Shown here: in pieces, positions 21,648-29,373 of the stretch
Layout: each line of letters begins with the position of its first letter
Numbering within the stretch: the first letter of the stretch is position 1
DNA from: Streptomyces huiliensis
Lineage (GTDB): Bacteria > Actinomycetota > Actinomycetes > Streptomycetales > Streptomycetaceae
Length of the DNA: 33,416 nt
Direction: 5' to 3'
Assembly (NCBI RefSeq): GCF_020037025.1
Contig: NZ_JAIQLH010000162.1
Location: 1-33,416 of the forward strand
The notes under the pieces: model-generated
The model's database searches: none
Seen by the model: only the letters and a program-made list of their open reading frames with translations
What the model was told of the DNA's origin: nothing
Program-made: the position numbers and the translations under genes

Positions 21648-22021
21648 TGACAACGCCTGCCGGCCGCTCCGACGAACACACCGGCGCGTGCATCCCCACC
21701 TACCCGTGGCGCCTGGCCCCGGACGGGCTGGCCACCCGCCGCCAACTCCGCGCCGCAGGTCTGTGGCCCGGGGGTCAGCCGGTGGTGGCCCAGCTCGAAC
21801 GGCGCCGCTACCGGCGGCCCCCGCTGGTCGCCTACCTCTACCGCGTCGACGCCGCCCGGCCCGTGCGGCCGATGACGCCGGCGCGGTGGGCGGCCCTCGC
21901 CAAGGCGATGGCCGCCCGCCGTACCTGCCCCGCCTGCCACCGCGACGCCGGATACGTCATCCCGGCCTCCCTCGGCACGTGCGTGACCTGCGCCTACCCC
22001 GAAGAACAGCGCGCCGCCTGA
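21647..22021 (+). CDS. RRQRL-type zinc-binding protein
   Basis: This encodes about 124 residues from ATG 21647, which shares a base with the previous stop (TGATG); GTG 21644 is an alternative. AGGAGG lies about 10 bases ahead. The N-terminal GLATRRQLRAAGLWPGGQ contains the RRQ(R)L signature. The C-terminal RTCPACHRDAGY and GTCVTCAY supply four cysteines for zinc. This family is common on Streptomyces integrative elements and plasmids; its function is not established. It probably binds nucleic acid. Confidence 0.78.
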   Translation: MTTPAGRSDEHTGACIPTYPWRLAPDGLATRRQLRAAGLWPGGQPVVAQLERRRYRRPPLVAYLYRVDAARPVRPMTPARWAALAKAMAARRTCPACHRDAGYVIPASLGTCVTCAYPEEQRAA

Positions 22022-22050
22022 CCGCCCACACCCGCCCAGGAGTCTTCGCT

Positions 22051-22284
22051 GTGACCACCCAGAACAACGCCACCTCTAACCCGCCCCAGGGCACCTACCA
22101 CTGGATCATCACCCTGGAACTCCCCGGCCGGGGCACTTACAGCGCCTACGGCACGTGGACGCCGCCGGCCGGGTCGACCCGCCACGACGTGTTCATGGCG
22201 CTCCGAGGCCAGATCACCGCTGAGCACCCGGAGTTGACCCACGCCAACGTCGTGTTCTTCGCCCTGGAGCCCAACCAGCTCTGA
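22051..22284 (+). CDS. Small hypothetical protein (77 residues)
   Basis: GTG 22051 has CAGGAG about 10 bases ahead. The protein reads TYHWIITLELPGRGTYSAYG, then GTWTPPAGSTRHDVFMAL, a small beta-rich domain ending VVFFALEPNQL. Similar small proteins recur in Streptomyces AICEs between the DUF2637 and tra genes. No function is known. Confidence 0.7.
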   Translation: MTTQNNATSNPPQGTYHWIITLELPGRGTYSAYGTWTPPAGSTRHDVFMALRGQITAEHPELTHANVVFFALEPNQL

Positions 22285-22306
22285 TCCCTGGCCGAAGGGA
22301 CTCGTG

Positions 22307-22543
22307 ATGGGCCTGTACGACCGGATCATGAGGGCGACGGAGAACCCGGCCAACACGCTGAAGGTGAATTCCGCCGCCCAGAGCGCCGCGAACCTCGTCT
22401 CCGACCTGGGCCACCCCGGCCTCGCTGCCGCCGCAGCGGCCGGCGCCGCGCTGTTCGCGGCCGTGGACACCGTGATGCACGCACCCCACGGCGCCCACGG
22501 CGAATACGCGACGTTCCACACCGACGGCCACCGCAAACACTGA
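22307..22543 (+). CDS. Small hypothetical protein (78 residues), amphipathic/alanine-rich
   Basis: ATG 22307 is preceded by GAAGGGA at 22294-22300; GTG 22304 is an alternative. The protein begins MGLYDRIMRATENPANTLKVN and has an alanine-rich hydrophobic stretch (LAAAAAAGAALFAAVDTVM) that may be one membrane helix, then a His-rich tail. The family is unknown. It lies between two other small AICE genes. Confidence 0.62.
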   Translation: MGLYDRIMRATENPANTLKVNSAAQSAANLVSDLGHPGLAAAAAAGAALFAAVDTVMHAPHGAHGEYATFHTDGHRKH

Positions 22544-22609
22544 TCGTCCGCCGCACCTGCCATTTCGACGCCGGGCCGCCACCGCGCGGCCCGGCCAAGG
22601 AGAGATGCC

Positions 22610-23074
22610 ATGACCGAGAACGAAACCGCCGAGCACATCCGGTACACCGCGGATGTCGTCTGCCTGCGAGGCGACAGCATCTTGCTGATCGAGCGGGGTT
22701 GGCCGCCCTACCAGGGGCGCCTGGCCCTGCCGGGCGGGCACGTCGACCCCGGCGAGACCGCGCAGGCGGCCGCCGCGCGCGAGCTGGAGGAGGAGACCGG
22801 GGTCCGTGTCGACCCCGCCGACATGACCCTCGTCGGCGTTTACGACTGCCCCGATCGCGACCCGCGCGGGAGGTACGTCAGCGTCGGGTACCTGGTCACG
22901 GTGCCCGAGGAGACCGTCGCCTGGGCCGGGGACGACGCATCCGCCATCGAATGGGTGCCGCTGGACAAGCTGTCCGGCCTCGCGTTCGACCACGACGAGA
23001 TCGTGGCCGATGCCTGGCGCAGGCAGATCGCGACCGACGCCGCCGCCCTGGAGGCCGCCAGGGGGCGGCGGTGA
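22610..23074 (+). CDS. Nudix hydrolase, Pif-like
   Basis: This encodes 154 residues. A complete Nudix box lies at 42-65: GGHVDPGETAQAAAARELEE, then ETGV. It fits Gx5Ex7REUxEExGU with all metal-binding glutamates. An antiparallel sheet surrounds it, with the YQGRLALPGG substrate loop before it. ATG 22610 has GGAGAG about 5 bases ahead. In pSAM2 the immunity factor Pif, which blocks transfer between donor strains, carries a Nudix motif. The position here, upstream of the translocase gene, makes a Pif role plausible. A housecleaning nucleotide hydrolase is the alternative. Confidence 0.85.
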   Translation: MTENETAEHIRYTADVVCLRGDSILLIERGWPPYQGRLALPGGHVDPGETAQAAAARELEEETGVRVDPADMTLVGVYDCPDRDPRGRYVSVGYLVTVPEETVAWAGDDASAIEWVPLDKLSGLAFDHDEIVADAWRRQIATDAAALEAARGRR

Positions 23075-23298
23075 GCGCGTTCCAGGCTGGTGACGAGGTC
23101 GAGATAGTGGCCTGCGAGGACGACCCGCGTGCGGTCGGACGTACGGGCCGGATCGTGGACGAGGTCCCGCCGGGGCCACTCACCGAGGGCCGGTGGACGG
23201 TGGGCGGCATCGGCCTGTTGATCGCTCCCGTGCTGTGCCACGGTCACGAGCTGCGTAAGACCGGCGCGCAGCCGAAGAGGCAATCGCGGTGGTGGTGA
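23071..23298 (+). CDS. Small hypothetical protein (75 residues), KOW/SH3-like
   Basis: GTG 23071 overlaps the Nudix stop (GTGA). FQAGDEVEIVACEDDPRAVGRTG looks like the start of a small SH3-like barrel as in KOW-type domains. The tail is basic (KTGAQPKRQSRWW). It is coupled downstream to the next gene. No named family is assigned. Confidence 0.65.
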   Translation: MSAFQAGDEVEIVACEDDPRAVGRTGRIVDEVPPGPLTEGRWTVGGIGLLIAPVLCHGHELRKTGAQPKRQSRWW

Positions 23299-23609
23299 GC
23301 AAGCGCAGCCGTTGCCGGGTCCGCTGGCTTGTCCTCGGCGGTGCCGTGGCGGTGGCCGGCGCTATCTCCCTGGACACCGGGTTGCAGCTGGCGGCCTGCC
23401 GCGTGCCCGGCCCGGCCCTCGTGATCTGCGTGCTGAGCGTCTTCACGACCCTCACCGCCGCCGGTGACGTCCTGGCCGACGCGCTGACGACCACCACCTA
23501 CCGGTGTCCGGTCCCCGGCTGCTCGTTCAGGGCGCGTTTGCGCACCACCGACCCCGGAGCCCTGCGGCGGGGGCAGGAGGCGGCAGCTTCCCACCCCATC
23601 CATCACTGA
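23289..23609 (+). CDS. Small membrane protein with C-terminal cysteine pair
   Basis: This encodes 106 residues. Three consecutive GTG codons (23289, 23292, 23295) could start it; the first is best spaced from GAAGAGG at 23273-23279, the third overlaps the previous stop. A hydrophobic helix follows the basic N-terminus (WLVLGGAVAVAGAISL), a second is at about 43-65, and a cytoplasmic tail carries TYRCPVPGCSFRAR, possibly a metal-binding pair. It lies directly before the translocase gene and is probably part of the transfer module. The exact role is unknown. Confidence 0.68.
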   Translation: MVVSKRSRCRVRWLVLGGAVAVAGAISLDTGLQLAACRVPGPALVICVLSVFTTLTAAGDVLADALTTTTYRCPVPGCSFRARLRTTDPGALRRGQEAAASHPIHH

Positions 23610-23691
23610 TCACGTTCCGAACAGGGCCCGGCCGCCTGCCGGCCAAAGCGCCGGCCGGGCCCCTTGTCTCCCGCGAAGGAGCAGATACACC

Positions 23692-25854
23692 GTGACAGAG
23701 ATAGACCCCTCCCCGCCGCCCGCCGAGGCGACGGAGGAGAAGACGGCTGAAGTCTTCGACATCACCACCAAGCGCCCCACCGCTCCCGCTCCCGGACCGG
23801 TCGCGGCGCCGGAAGAGGAGCCGGATGAAGACGGGGAGGTACTGCGGCCGCGGCCGGTGGACCCGCCGGACCTGGCCTCGCCCGGGATCACGGTCTGCAA
23901 GCGCAAGCCGATCCTGCCGGGCTGGCTGACGTCGAAGCCGGGGTTCGTCTCGACCGTCCAGCGGGCCTCGGCCAACACCTTCTACGCCACCGTCTACCAC
24001 GGCATCCGCACCCCCTGGTACGCGTTCCAGCTCGGCGTTCTCGCCCCACGGGGCGCGGCCCGGCTGGTGCAGCAGACCAACCGGTGGATGTGGGATGCGG
24101 AGTCGGCCCCGCTGCGCGCCTACGAGGTGCTGCACGAGAACACCGGCGAGTACCTCAAGCTCTCGCGCCAGCGCGACCGCCGGGTGCGGCTGCGCGTCCT
24201 CATCACCACGGTTGCCGCCGTGTTCGGGGCCGGTTTCGCCCTGGTCATGTACGTGATGGCCCCAGGCTGGCTGGCGGTGCTGGCATCGGCCGCGGTGCTG
24301 TTCTGCGGGTTCCGGGGTGCCCCGGAGGATCAGCCGGTCATCGGCCCGGCGGTGCTGAAGACCGAGGTGCAGAAGCTGACCGGCCCGATCGTGCTGCGGG
24401 CGCTGGACAACATCGGCAACGCCAAGCTGTCGGCCGCCATCAAGAAGGGCGGCGACATGAACGGGCTGCGCTTCACCTCCGAGATCACCCGCGACGGCCC
24501 CGGCTACCGCGCGGACCTTGACCTGCCCTGGGGCGTGACGCCGGAGGACATCATGGAGGAGCGCAAGGCCCTGGCCTCGGGGCTGCGCCGCAAGGTCGGC
24601 TGCGTGTGGCCGGCCCCCGACCCGGAAGAGCACGAGGGGCGGCTGGTGCTGTGGGTGGGCGACAAGCCCATGAACGAGACGACGAAACCGGCGTGGCCGC
24701 TGCTGAAGTCCGGGCAGGTGGACCTGTTCAAGCCGGTCGTCTTCGGCAACGACCAGCGCATGCGGGACGTGTCGGTCACGCTGATGTTCGCCTCGGTGGT
24801 GGTCGGCTCCATCCCGCGCATGGGAAAGACGTTCCTGATGCGCCTGTTCCTGCTCATCGCCGCTCTCGACCCGCGCTCGGAGATCTACGCGTTCGACTTC
24901 AAGGGCACCGGCGACTTCGGCGCCCTGGAACCGGTCTGCCACCGCTACCGGGCCGGGGACGAGGACGAGGACATCCTCTACGTCCTGCAATCCCTGCGTG
25001 AGCTGCGGGAAGAGCTGCGGCGCCGGGCGAAGGTCATCAAGTCCCTGCCGCGCTCGCGCTGCCCGCAGTCCAAGGTCACCCCCGACCTCGCGAACGACAA
25101 GAAGCTGCGACTGCACCCGATCGTCGCCGGCTTCGATGAGTGCCAAGTCCCCTTCGAGCACGAGAAGTACGGGGCGGAGATCGAGGAGATCTGCACCGAC
25201 CTGTGCAAGCGCGGCCCCGCACTCGGGATCGTCGCCCTGTTCGGCACCCAGCGCCCCGACGCCAAGTCGCTGCCCACCGGCATCAGCGCCAACGCCGTCC
25301 TGCGGTTCTGCCTGAAGGTCATGGGCCAGCCCGCCAACGACATGGTGCTGGGCACCTCGATGTACAAGGCCGGCTACCGGGCGACCATGTTCTCCCGCAG
25401 CGACCTCGGCATCTGCTGGATGGCCGGTGAGGGCGACGAACCGCGCATCGTCGCCTCCGCGTTCGTCGACGCCCTCGCCGCCGAACAGGTCGTGCTCCGC
25501 GCCCGGAAGGTACGCGAGGAGTACGGCAACATCACCGGCCACGCCCTCGGCGAGCAGCCCGCCGACGGCGAAGCCTCCTACGACCTGCTCGCCGACATCC
25601 TCAAGGTCGTCCCTGCCGACGAAGAGAAGGTGTGGAACGAGAAGGTCGCAGCCCGCCTCGCCACGCTCCGGCCGGAGATCTACGGCGGCTGGAAGGCCGA
25701 GACCGTCACCACCAACCTGCGCCCCCACGGCGTCAGCGCCCAGGACGTCTGGGGCACCACCGACAAGGGCAAGGGCACCACCCGCCGCGGCATCGCCCGC
25801 GCCGACATCACCACAGCCATCACCCAGCGTGATGGGAAGCGGGTCGCGGACTGA
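23692..25854 (+). CDS. TraB/TraSA-type FtsK-like DNA translocase
   Basis: This encodes 720 residues from GTG 23692 with GAAGGAG ahead. After an acidic, proline-rich N-terminus, two membrane helices lie at about 166-205. The FtsK/SpoIIIE motor domain has Walker A as GSIPRMGKT (about 372-380) and Walker B as IVAGFDECQ (about 476-484). ALGIVALFGTQRPDAKSLP matches the conserved sensor segment of Tra translocases. The C-terminal 120 residues contain a winged-helix-like part (VWGTTDKGKGTTRRGIARAD). Proteins of this family form hexameric membrane pores and move unprocessed double-stranded DNA between mycelia, recognising clt repeats. This is the sole transfer ATPase of the element and defines it as conjugative. 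The Walker A region is a slightly unusual SIPRMGKT, as in other Streptomyces Tra proteins. Confidence 0.93.
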   Translation: MTEIDPSPPPAEATEEKTAEVFDITTKRPTAPAPGPVAAPEEEPDEDGEVLRPRPVDPPDLASPGITVCKRKPILPGWLTSKPGFVSTVQRASANTFYATVYHGIRTPWYAFQLGVLAPRGAARLVQQTNRWMWDAESAPLRAYEVLHENTGEYLKLSRQRDRRVRLRVLITTVAAVFGAGFALVMYVMAPGWLAVLASAAVLFCGFRGAPEDQPVIGPAVLKTEVQKLTGPIVLRALDNIGNAKLSAAIKKGGDMNGLRFTSEITRDGPGYRADLDLPWGVTPEDIMEERKALASGLRRKVGCVWPAPDPEEHEGRLVLWVGDKPMNETTKPAWPLLKSGQVDLFKPVVFGNDQRMRDVSVTLMFASVVVGSIPRMGKTFLMRLFLLIAALDPRSEIYAFDFKGTGDFGALEPVCHRYRAGDEDEDILYVLQSLRELREELRRRAKVIKSLPRSRCPQSKVTPDLANDKKLRLHPIVAGFDECQVPFEHEKYGAEIEEICTDLCKRGPALGIVALFGTQRPDAKSLPTGISANAVLRFCLKVMGQPANDMVLGTSMYKAGYRATMFSRSDLGICWMAGEGDEPRIVASAFVDALAAEQVVLRARKVREEYGNITGHALGEQPADGEASYDLLADILKVVPADEEKVWNEKVAARLATLRPEIYGGWKAETVTTNLRPHGVSAQDVWGTTDKGKGTTRRGIARADITTAITQRDGKRVAD

Positions 25855-25864
25855 ACGCGCACCA

Positions 25865-26035
25865 GTGCTAGACCTAGCGGCCGCCGCTGCTAGGTCTAGC
25901 ACCCCCGCTAGCACCCCAAAGCACCTCTGATCAGCCACCTCGCACCTAGCAACTGACCTGCGAGAACCCCGGAAACCCGCCCGGAAGGCACCCCCGTGAC
26001 CCTCCTTCTCCTTGCTAGCGCCTGCCTGCTGCTAG
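25865..26035. other. CTAG-rich repeat cluster downstream of the translocase gene, candidate clt
   Basis: GTGCTAGACCTAGC (25865-25878) and GCTAGGTCTAGCAC (25889-25902) are perfect 14-bp inverted repeats with a 10-base spacer. GCTAGCAC follows at 25907-25914. In all, CTAG occurs eight times, starting at 25868, 25874, 25890, 25896, 25908, 25946, 26015 and 26032. In this GC-rich window CTAG is otherwise sparse. Known Streptomyces clt loci are short repeat arrays bound by the C-terminal domain of TraB. The last two copies fall inside the 5' part of the next gene. The inverted repeat may also act as the tra terminator. Confidence 0.55.
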
Positions 26036-26247
26036 TCACCCTCTGTTACGCGGCCCTGTGTGCCGGATCGCCGTTCGGCAACTGCCTCAGGTGCCGCGGC
26101 ATGGGCCACAAGATCAAGCAAGACCGCAAGGGACACCTCAAACGCGGCAAGGGCTGCCGCCGCTGCGACGGCCACGGCAAGCGCATCCGCCTCGGCCGCC
26201 ACCTGTACAACCTGTGGCTGCACACCTACCGCGACGGCACCCGCTAA
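25996..26247 (+). CDS. Small DnaJ-type zinc-finger membrane protein
   Basis: This encodes 83 residues from GTG 25996 with GGAAGG ahead. A hydrophobic N-terminal helix (LLLLASACLLLVTLCYAAL) is followed by two CxxCxGxG-like motifs, NCLRCRGMGH and GCRRCDGHGK, the half-zinc-finger pattern of DnaJ. A basic tail completes it. Such small proteins occur in many Streptomyces AICEs directly after tra. They are probably membrane anchored with the zinc site in the cytoplasm. A role in transfer or spread is likely from position but unproven. Confidence 0.78.
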   Translation: MTLLLLASACLLLVTLCYAALCAGSPFGNCLRCRGMGHKIKQDRKGHLKRGKGCRRCDGHGKRIRLGRHLYNLWLHTYRDGTR

Positions 26248-26413
26248 GCCCCCGCGCAACGCACGACGGCCGGCGGCCACCCGCCATCAGGCGGACCCCT
26301 CGTCAAACAGACGACAGGCGAGCGCGACCGCCGGCCAGCCTCCCAAGCTTGCGAGCACCCGGGGGCCCCACCACGTTAGCCCGCACGCTCCTTCACCGGA
26401 AGCGAGATTCCCC

Positions 26414-26602
26414 ATGGCCATCACGGTCTCCCTCGTCGCCCTGTTCGGCCTCGTCCTGTTCTTCCTCCTGCGCTCCAAGTCCCTCGGCTACGGCTCGGCG
26501 TTCATCGCCATCATGTTCGGCTTCCACCTCTCCGCCACCGGCGCCGCCAAGCCCGTCAACGACCTCACCACCGCCGTCGTCAACGCCCTGAGCACCCTGT
26601 AG
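26414..26602 (+). CDS. Small membrane protein, Spd-like
   Basis: This encodes 62 residues from ATG 26414. There are two hydrophobic helices, ITVSLVALFGLVLFFLL and GSAFIAIMFGFHLSATGA, joined by a basic turn (RSKS). The size and place, between tra and the larger Spd-like gene, match the small spread proteins of AICEs and Streptomyces plasmids that carry transferred DNA through septa. The segment 26248-26413 upstream holds no gene. Confidence 0.72.
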   Translation: MAITVSLVALFGLVLFFLLRSKSLGYGSAFIAIMFGFHLSATGAAKPVNDLTTAVVNALSTL

Positions 26603-26613
26603 GAGACCCGGCC

Positions 26614-27234
26614 GTGAACACACCCGCCACCCGCGAACAGATCACCGCTCTCCTACCCAAAGCCGCACCCGCCATCGCCACGTCCACCGTGCTGATCCTG
26701 GGCCGGATCTGGAACGCCAACGGCGCCGAACACTCCGTCGGCGACGCGGCCTTGATGACGGTGCTGTCCGGCGCCGCCGCCGCGGCTGGCGCGCTGGCCA
26801 CCTTCGCCGGACCCGGCGCCACCGTGCTGGCCGGGACCGCGTTCGCCACCTCCGGCTCCCTCGCCCTGGCCGGCGTCGCCGGATACGCCGACGGCATCGC
26901 GCTGCCGCTGCTGCTGTGGGCCCTGGCTACCGCCGTCGCCTACGGCCTGGCCGCCCGCACCTGGCGCACCGACCGCCGCGACACCCTCACCCACAACCGC
27001 CATGTGGCCGTGCGGCGGGAGGAGCACGCACACGTCGAACGCGTCGAAGCCCTGCGCGCTGGCGCCCAGATCGAAGTCGCCCGCGAAGGCGCTGCCTACG
27101 CCGAAGCCCTCGCCGCCGCCCTGACCGCCCGCGCGGCCCTCCCCGGCTACGACCCCGCCGCCCTCACCCGCACCGGACTGCCCGAACTCCCCACCCACGC
27201 CCTCACCCGCGACCCGGAGGAACTGACCCCGTGA
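26614..27234 (+). CDS. Spread protein-like membrane protein (SpdB type)
   Basis: This encodes 206 residues from GTG 26614; AGGAG overlaps the previous stop and lies about 7 bases ahead. About four hydrophobic segments fill residues 12-115, very rich in Ala and Gly (SGAAAAAGALATFAGPGATV). They are followed by a charged helical tail (REEHAHVERVEALRAGAQIE). Proteins with this layout, coded between tra and rep, are the spread (Spd) proteins of AICEs such as pSAM2. They bind DNA or one another and widen transfer within the mycelium. The assignment rests on architecture and position. Confidence 0.72.
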   Translation: MNTPATREQITALLPKAAPAIATSTVLILGRIWNANGAEHSVGDAALMTVLSGAAAAAGALATFAGPGATVLAGTAFATSGSLALAGVAGYADGIALPLLLWALATAVAYGLAARTWRTDRRDTLTHNRHVAVRREEHAHVERVEALRAGAQIEVAREGAAYAEALAAALTARAALPGYDPAALTRTGLPELPTHALTRDPEELTP

Positions 27235-27431
27235 CCGGACCCGAGCACTACCGCGAAGCCGAACGCCTTCTCTTCGAGGCTGAGTTCGCCAAGGGGGGCC
27301 TGGACATTCAGCGGCACATGGTCACCAAGGCCCTCGTCCACGCCACCCTCGCCCACACCGCCGCCACCGTCCTTGCCCCCGAAACCCACACCGGGTGCGC
27401 CGTCCTGCCGTACGAGGAGGGAACCGCGTGA
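27231..27431 (+). CDS. Small hypothetical AICE protein (66 residues)
   Basis: GTG 27231 overlaps the previous stop (GTGA). The sequence is helical and reads EHYREAERLLFEAEFAKG, then HMVTKALVHATLAHTAATVL. Very similar small helical proteins, about 65 residues long, are a regular part of Streptomyces AICEs between spd and rep genes. The function is unknown. It is coupled to the next gene by a GTGA overlap. Confidence 0.72.
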   Translation: MTGPEHYREAERLLFEAEFAKGGLDIQRHMVTKALVHATLAHTAATVLAPETHTGCAVLPYEEGTA

Positions 27432-27718
27432 TCCGCCGCCTGCGACTCTCGATCACACACTGTTCCGGCCGGGCCTTGATCCTGACCGACACCCCACGCC
27501 CTGACTGCGACAACTGCGGCGGCGCGGGCGGTATCGCCAGCGACTACGGCGACTACGACACCGGCGAGTACGCCGGCACCGACTGGGAGCCCTGCCCCTG
27601 CTGGACCCAGTGGTGCATCCGCCTGCTCCCGCTCTCGCGCCTCTCCCGCCGGCTGCGGCGCCGCGGCGCTGGCCGCAGCCCGTGGGCCGACGGCTACAGC
27701 GACGAACCCCCGTTCTAG
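27428..27718 (+). CDS. Small cysteine-rich hypothetical protein (96 residues)
   Basis: GTG 27428 overlaps the previous stop; GAGGAGG lies about 7 bases ahead. Cysteines cluster as PDCDNCGGAGG and EPCPCWTQWC, suggesting one zinc-binding site, again with a DnaJ-like CxxCxG element. The tail is strongly basic (RLSRRLRRRGAG). It is the last gene before leader element C. No named family is assigned. Confidence 0.68.
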   Translation: MIRRLRLSITHCSGRALILTDTPRPDCDNCGGAGGIASDYGDYDTGEYAGTDWEPCPCWTQWCIRLLPLSRLSRRLRRRGAGRSPWADGYSDEPPF

Positions 27719-27728
27719 ATACGCCCGA

Positions 27729-27786
27729 GGGCGGCGGCACTCCCGGACAAGGACAGCCCGCCGCCCCCGGTCTCTCCATCCCGACG
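27729..27786 (+). promoter_or_regulatory. Conserved hairpin leader element, copy C
   Basis: The stem is GGGCGGCGG (27729-27737) with CCGCCGCCC (27758-27766), 9 bp. The loop 27738-27757 is identical to copy B. The CCCGACG box lies at 27780-27786, 23 bases before ATG 27810. The hairpin begins 11 bases after the preceding stop codon. Confidence 0.78.
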
Positions 27787-27809
27787 AAGCAGAACAGGAG
27801 ACCTACAGC

Positions 27810-28535
27810 ATGGCCCAACCCATGCCCCTCACGCGAGCCGACTCCAAGCCGCGCCTGCTCGACCTCTTCTCGTGCGCCGGCGGCGCGGCGGCGGGATACG
27901 CCCACGCCGGGTTCGCGGTGGACGGCTGCGACATCGCCGACCGCCCGAACTACCCCTTCCCGTACCACCGGGGCGACGCGCTCGAATACCTCGCCGACCT
28001 GATCACCACCGGCGACATCAACCGCTACACCCTCGTCCACGCGTCCCCGCCGTGCCAGCACGGATGCGCGCTGACCGTGGGAACGAACGCCTCACAGGGG
28101 TGGGGCGGCACGCACGTGGACCTGGTGGCGCCCACCCGCGAACTGCTGAACAAGGCGGGTCTGCCGTACGTCATCGAGCAGCCCAACGGCCGCGCCAAGA
28201 TCCGCAAAGACCTCACCCTGTGCGGCGAGATGTTCCACCTCGGGGTCATCCGACACCGCAACTTCGAGTTGGGCGGCTGGACGACCGCCTGTCCGGTGCA
28301 CGTGCCTCACCGGGGTCGGGTGCGCGGCTGGCGACACGGCCGCTTCTACGACGGCCCGTACGTCGCCGCATACGGCAGCGGCGGCGGCAAGCCCACGATC
28401 GTGGAGCTTCAGGCCGCAATGGGCATCACCTGGACCGAGGTGCGCGAGGAGCTGACCGAGGCCATCCCACCCGCCTACACCGAATGGATCGGCCGCGCCC
28501 ACCTCGCTACGCACGCGTTGGGTGCGGCGGCATGA
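27810..28535 (+). CDS. Phage-type C5 cytosine DNA methyltransferase
   Basis: This encodes 241 residues from ATG 27810 (CAGGAG ahead). Motif I is LLDLFSCAGGAAAGYAHAGF. The catalytic motif IV is HASPPCQHGC with its cysteine. Motif VI appears as YVIEQPNG, with the catalytic Glu kept but EQ in place of the usual EN. Motif VIII is RHRNFEL, and the terminal motif is AIPPAYTEWIG. It lacks a long target-recognition insert, like compact actinophage enzymes. No restriction partner is nearby, so it is probably protective: it may mark the element during replication or entry. Its stop overlaps the primase start, so it belongs to the replication operon. Confidence 0.88.
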   Translation: MAQPMPLTRADSKPRLLDLFSCAGGAAAGYAHAGFAVDGCDIADRPNYPFPYHRGDALEYLADLITTGDINRYTLVHASPPCQHGCALTVGTNASQGWGGTHVDLVAPTRELLNKAGLPYVIEQPNGRAKIRKDLTLCGEMFHLGVIRHRNFELGGWTTACPVHVPHRGRVRGWRHGRFYDGPYVAAYGSGGGKPTIVELQAAMGITWTEVREELTEAIPPAYTEWIGRAHLATHALGAAA

Positions 28536-29371
28536 GCACCACCCGTGATCTGCTGCGCACCGCACTGGGCCTCGCCGCGGCCGGCGTGCCCGTCCTGCCC
28601 CTGCGCGCGGGCAAGGTGCCGTTCGGCAACTGCCGCACCTGCACCAGTAACGCCTGCGGCGGCCGGCCGGACATGAAGAGCGCGGGCCCCTGCCGGTGTC
28701 CCGGCGTCTGCCACGGCTGGGCCGCTGCTACCACCGACGCGGACATCATCGCCTCGCCGGTGTGGGCGTCCGCGTGGCATAAGGCGGCGGCCGTCGCCTA
28801 CCACCCCGGCGGGGCAGGGCTGACGGTGGTCGACCTGGATGACGCGGCGGCTGTCTCCTGGGCCCGCCAGGTTCTCCCCGGCACGCGCACGGTGACGACG
28901 ACGCGGGGGGAGCACTGGATCTACCGGGGGGCGATGCAGTCCGCGAACGCCGTGCGGCCCGGCGTCGACCTCAAGTCGCACATGTCTTACGCGCGGTGGC
29001 TCGGTCACGGCACCGGCACCCTGACCGAGCTGCCCGACGCCGTGCGCGCGCTGATCGCGAGGAAGCCCGCCACGGTGCGGCCCGTGGTCACCCCGCCCGC
29101 GCTCGCTGGCGGCGGGGCGTGCCCGCACCGCACGCTCGCCTACCTGGAGCGGGGCATCACCATGGCCGAGCAGCGCATCACCGAGGCCACCTGTGCGGTC
29201 CACACCACCGTGTACCGCACGTTCTTGGCCGTGCTCTCGACGCACGGTCGGTGCGGCTGCCTCACCGAGGACCACACGGCGCGGCTGTTCTCCGCCGCGC
29301 AGGCCAAGGGCGAGAGCCCGCGGCACTGCGCCGACGCGTGGAACAACGCCCGCACGAGGTTGGGACTGTAG
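28532..29371 (+). CDS. Bifunctional primase/polymerase (Prim-Pol), replication initiation
   Basis: This encodes 279 residues from ATG 28532, overlapping the methyltransferase stop. The N-terminus (LGLAAAGVPVLPLRAGKVPF) opens the Prim-Pol N-terminal domain. Cysteines in NCRTCTSNACGG and GPCRCPGVC form a zinc insert. LTVVDLDD holds catalytic acidic residues, and TTRGEHWIYRG matches the conserved histidine motif. The C-terminal 90 residues contain another Cys/His group. AICEs with Prim-Pol replication are a known class. It acts with the helicase-like ATPase encoded two bases downstream. Confidence 0.88.
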   Translation: MSTTRDLLRTALGLAAAGVPVLPLRAGKVPFGNCRTCTSNACGGRPDMKSAGPCRCPGVCHGWAAATTDADIIASPVWASAWHKAAAVAYHPGGAGLTVVDLDDAAAVSWARQVLPGTRTVTTTRGEHWIYRGAMQSANAVRPGVDLKSHMSYARWLGHGTGTLTELPDAVRALIARKPATVRPVVTPPALAGGGACPHRTLAYLERGITMAEQRITEATCAVHTTVYRTFLAVLSTHGRCGCLTEDHTARLFSAAQAKGESPRHCADAWNNARTRLGL

Positions 29372-29373
29372 CC

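Noticed and set aside
27738..27757. AAGGA in the conserved loop as a Shine-Dalgarno site for a leader peptide
   Set aside because: No ATG or GTG at a useful distance follows in any of the four copies.
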